A DNA stretch of 6,319 nt from Anaerolineales bacterium. Lineage in GTDB: Bacteria; Chloroflexota; Anaerolineae; Anaerolineales; UBA6663. Below are positions 4,953 through 6,319 of this stretch, one piece after another. Under the pieces are notes generated by a model. That model was not told the DNA's origin and made no database searches. It saw only the letters and a list, made by a program, of their open reading frames with translations. Both the position numbers and the translations under genes were made by a program. The stretch lies in NCBI GenBank assembly GCA_016789165.1, contig JAEURL010000066.1, positions 1 through 6,319 on the forward strand, in the 5' to 3' direction. The stretch's first letter is position 1, and the number at the start of each line of letters is the position of its first letter.

Positions 4953-5024
4953 GGGCCCGGGCGGGGCGGGGCGGCCAAAGGCTGCCCGAAGCGCTGCCCG
5001 CCCAGGCTGGGACGAGGTGGAACT
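4953..5024 (+). promoter_or_regulatory. G-rich rpsC–rplP spacer: nested hairpin and possible G-quadruplex
   Basis: Starting one base after the rpsC stop, four G-runs of three or more (4953–4955, 4959–4961, 4963–4966, 4968–4971) are separated by CCC, C and C, which fits the G3+N1–7 quadruplex pattern on the mRNA strand. The same bases can instead form a nested stem. GGGCGGCC (4969–4976) pairs with GGCTGCCC (4980–4987) over 8 bp with one G·U around AAA. GGGCGGG (4959–4965) pairs with CCCGCCC (4997–5003) outside it. No T-run follows, so a terminator is unlikely. GAGGTGG (5014–5020) then serves rplP. Confidence 0.5.
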
Positions 5025-5456
5025 ATGTTGATGCCGAAGCGCGTGAAATGGCGCAAGCAGATGCGCGGGCGGATGACCGGCCACGAAACCCGCGGCGTGG
5101 AGATTTCATTTGGCGAGTACGGCCTGCAGGCCCTGGAGCCGTGCTGGCTGACCCAGCGGCAGATTGAAGCGGCCCGCCGGGCCCTGGTGCGTTACATGAA
5201 GCGCCGCGGCAAGGTCTGGGTCCGGATCTTCCCGGACAAGCCGGTGACCCAGCGCGCGGCGGAGAGCCGCATGGGCAAGGGTAAAGGCGCCGTGGATCAC
5301 TGGGTGGCCGTGATCCGGCCCGGCCGGATTATCTTTGAAGTGGCCGGCCTGCCCGGGGACGTCGCCAAGGAGGCGATCCGGCTGGCCTCCCATAAGCTGC
5401 CCATCAAGACCAAGATGGTGACCGCCGACGAGATCGTCGCCGGGGGAGGTCAGTGA
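5025..5456 (+). CDS. rplP: 50S ribosomal protein L16
   Basis: L16 is a late 50S assembly protein beside the A-site tRNA elbow. The product has 143 residues, close to the family norm (~136–145). It starts MLMPKRVKWRKQMRGRM, then FGEYGLQALEPCWLTQRQIEAARRAL (29–54), KVWVRIFPDKPVTQ (63–76), ESRMGKGKGAVDHWVAVIRPGRIIFE (80–105) and RLASHKLPIKTK (119–130). Arg82 before MGKGKG matches the E. coli arginine hydroxylated by a RoxA-type oxygenase. Whether it is modified here cannot be seen. MLMPKR is the standard start, 4 nt after GAGGTGG. The stop overlaps the rpmC ATG (TGATG). Confidence 0.97.
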   Translation: MLMPKRVKWRKQMRGRMTGHETRGVEISFGEYGLQALEPCWLTQRQIEAARRALVRYMKRRGKVWVRIFPDKPVTQRAAESRMGKGKGAVDHWVAVIRPGRIIFEVAGLPGDVAKEAIRLASHKLPIKTKMVTADEIVAGGGQ

Positions 5457-5674
5457 TGCGCGCCACCGAGATTCGGGCGCTGAGCACAGCCGAGATTGAA
5501 GGCAAGCTCGAGGACGCCCGCGAAGAGTTGTTCAAATTGCGCTTTCAGTTCCGCACCGGCCAACTGACCGACTTCACGCGGCTGCAGGCCGCGCGCCGCT
5601 CGGTCGCGCGGCTGGCCACCATCCTGCGGGAGCGCCAGATTGCCGCTGGGCTGGCGGCCCAGAAGGAGAGTTGA
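5456..5674 (+). CDS. rpmC: 50S ribosomal protein L29
   Basis: L29 is a small helical-hairpin protein beside L23 at the exit-tunnel mouth. The product has 72 residues, at the longer end for L29. It shows the expected pattern: MRATEIRALSTAEIEGKLEDAREELFKLRFQF in the first helix, a TGQLTDFTRLQ turn (34–44), and ARRSVARLATILRER in the second helix. The extra residues are an Ala/Gln-rich C-terminus (AAGLAAQKES). ATG 5456 is preferred over the adjacent in-frame GTG 5453, because it gives the usual MxAxE-type start and a TGATG overlap with rplP. GGGAGG (5444–5449) is the ribosome binding site. The rpsQ start follows one base after its TGA. Confidence 0.95.
   Translation: MRATEIRALSTAEIEGKLEDAREELFKLRFQFRTGQLTDFTRLQAARRSVARLATILRERQIAAGLAAQKES
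5663..5668 (+). promoter_or_regulatory. Ribosome binding site that fixes the rpsQ start
   Basis: AAGGAG lies 7 nt before ATG 5676, within the end of rpmC. It supports MPRRRLVGKV as the S17 N-terminus over an in-frame TTG at 5640. Confidence 0.8.
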
Positions 5675-5675
5675 C

Positions 5676-5954
5676 ATGCCGCGCCGTCGACTTGTGGGTA
5701 AAGTGACGAGCAACAAGATGACCAAGACCGTCGTGGTGGAGGTGGAGAGCAGCTACCGCCACCCGCTGTACGGCAAGGTCGTGCACCGCGCCAAGCGTTT
5801 CCTGGCGCATGACGAGCAGAGCTGCCAGATCGGCGACACGGTCCAGATTGTGGAGAGCCGGCCGCTCAGCAAGCGCAAGCGCTGGATGGTGGAAACCGTC
5901 CTCAACCGGGGCGTGCAGGTGTCGGAGCTGGCGCCGGAGGGAGGGGCGGCATGA
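5676..5954 (+). CDS. rpsQ: 30S ribosomal protein S17
   Basis: S17 is a primary 16S rRNA binder of the 30S body with an OB fold. The product has 92 residues. It shows RRLVGKVTSNKMTKTVVVEVE (4–24), RHPLYGKVVHRAKRFLAHDE (28–47), IGDTVQIVESRPLSKRKRW (52–70) and a short C-terminal extension, VSELAPEGGAA, beyond the shorter forms of the family. The ESRPLSK block is the family hallmark. ATG 5676 follows the rpmC stop by one base. The TGA stop overlaps the rplN ATG (ATGA), which suggests coupled translation. Confidence 0.97.
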   Translation: MPRRRLVGKVTSNKMTKTVVVEVESSYRHPLYGKVVHRAKRFLAHDEQSCQIGDTVQIVESRPLSKRKRWMVETVLNRGVQVSELAPEGGAA

Positions 5955-6319
5955 TCCAGCAGGAGACGCGCCTCACGGTGGCCGACAACACGGGCGCTCG
6001 CGAGCTGTTGGTGATCCGCATCATGGGCGGCTCCAAGCGCCGGTACGGCTACATTGGCGATGTGGTGGTGGCCACGGTCAAGACCGCGGCGCCGCAGGGG
6101 TCGGTCAAGAAGAGCGCGATCGTCAAGGCCGTGATCGTGCGCTGCGCCAAGGAGTTCAAGCGCGACGACGGCTCCTACATCCGCTTTGACGACAACGCCG
6201 CCGTGATCCTGGACGACGACGGCGAAAACCCGAAGGGGACGCGCATCTTTGGCCCGGTGGCGCGCGAGCTGCGCGAAAAGGGCTTTATGAAGATCGTCTC
6301 GCTGGCGCCGGAAGTGCTG
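5951..6319 (+). CDS. rplN: 50S ribosomal protein L14 (complete but for the stop codon)
   Basis: L14 lies at the 30S interface, contacts 16S helix 14 (bridge B8) and is where the silencing factor RsfS binds in other bacteria. The frame runs 123 codons to the window edge without a stop. It ends MKIVSLAPEVL, the normal L14 C-terminus, so only the stop codon should lie outside. Motifs are MIQQETRLTVADNTGARELLVIRIMGGS (1–28), KKSAIVKAVIVRCAKEFKRDDGSYIRFDDNAAVILDDDGENPKGTRIFGPVARELR (about 54–108). Two adjacent purine blocks, GGAGG (5936–5940) and GAGGGG (5941–5946), form the ribosome binding site inside rpsQ. Genes such as rplX and rplE would be expected next. Confidence 0.96.
   Translation, partial: MIQQETRLTVADNTGARELLVIRIMGGSKRRYGYIGDVVVATVKTAAPQGSVKKSAIVKAVIVRCAKEFKRDDGSYIRFDDNAAVILDDDGENPKGTRIFGPVARELREKGFMKIVSLAPEVL

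Noticed and set aside
4272..5084. Long minus-strand open frame of 270 codons opposite rpsC
   Set aside because: It is an antisense shadow of S3 with biased composition and no family resemblance.
5453..5455. GTG as the rpmC start
   Set aside because: It directly precedes ATG 5456, adds only one residue, and the ATG gives the usual L29 start.
1..6319. A hidden novel system, mobile element, tRNA or CRISPR array in the window
   Set aside because: Apart from three short spacers, the DNA is accounted for by thirteen collinear conserved genes. I see no repeats of array type, transposase motifs or tRNA-like folds.

Overview
This window is a GC-rich, all-plus-strand segment of a bacterial str–S10–spc ribosomal protein cluster. 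Its gene order is tuf (3' part) – rpsJ – rplC – rplD – rplW – rplB – rpsS – rplV – rpsC – rplP – rpmC – rpsQ – rplN. Every gene is recognisable by its conserved family motifs. No tRNA, rRNA, mobile element, CRISPR array or unknown protein gene is visible. Protein details such as the ARGRFKPLLRRS tip of L22, the MGRKVHPIGFRLGI start of S3, S3's lack of a basic tail and the placement of tuf directly before rpsJ look to me like Chloroflexota (Anaerolineae-like). This is recall of family resemblance, not a search, so I hold it only moderately.

Layout: 2–643 encodes EF-Tu domains II and III. rpsJ follows after 4 nt, so no S10-operon promoter or leader fits in front of it. The largest gap in the cluster (957–1152, 196 nt) comes after rpsJ and can be drawn as four successive stem-loops ahead of the rplC ribosome binding site. 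rplC to rplB (1153–3603) supplies L3, L4, L23 and L2. A 44-nt rplC–rplD gap contains a long inverted repeat between a strong Shine-Dalgarno sequence and the rplD start codon. From rplB on, genes are tightly packed with TAATG, ATGA or TGATG junctions that suggest translational coupling. The exceptions are a 28-nt rplB–rpsS spacer and a 72-nt, very G-rich rpsC–rplP spacer. The window ends exactly on the last sense codon of rplN.

Together the genes make an elongation factor and twelve ribosomal proteins. S10, S19 and S3 form part of the 30S head. S17 is an early 30S body protein. L3, L4, L2, L22, L23 and L29 bind 23S rRNA early, with L4, L22, L23 and L29 around the exit tunnel. L16 and L14 join the 50S subunit later. 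The protein content is ordinary. The parts worth a second look are non-coding or compositional: the structured rpsJ–rplC gap, the looped spacer before rplD, the G-run/hairpin element before rplP, and an abrupt codon-usage switch near the 3' end of tuf.
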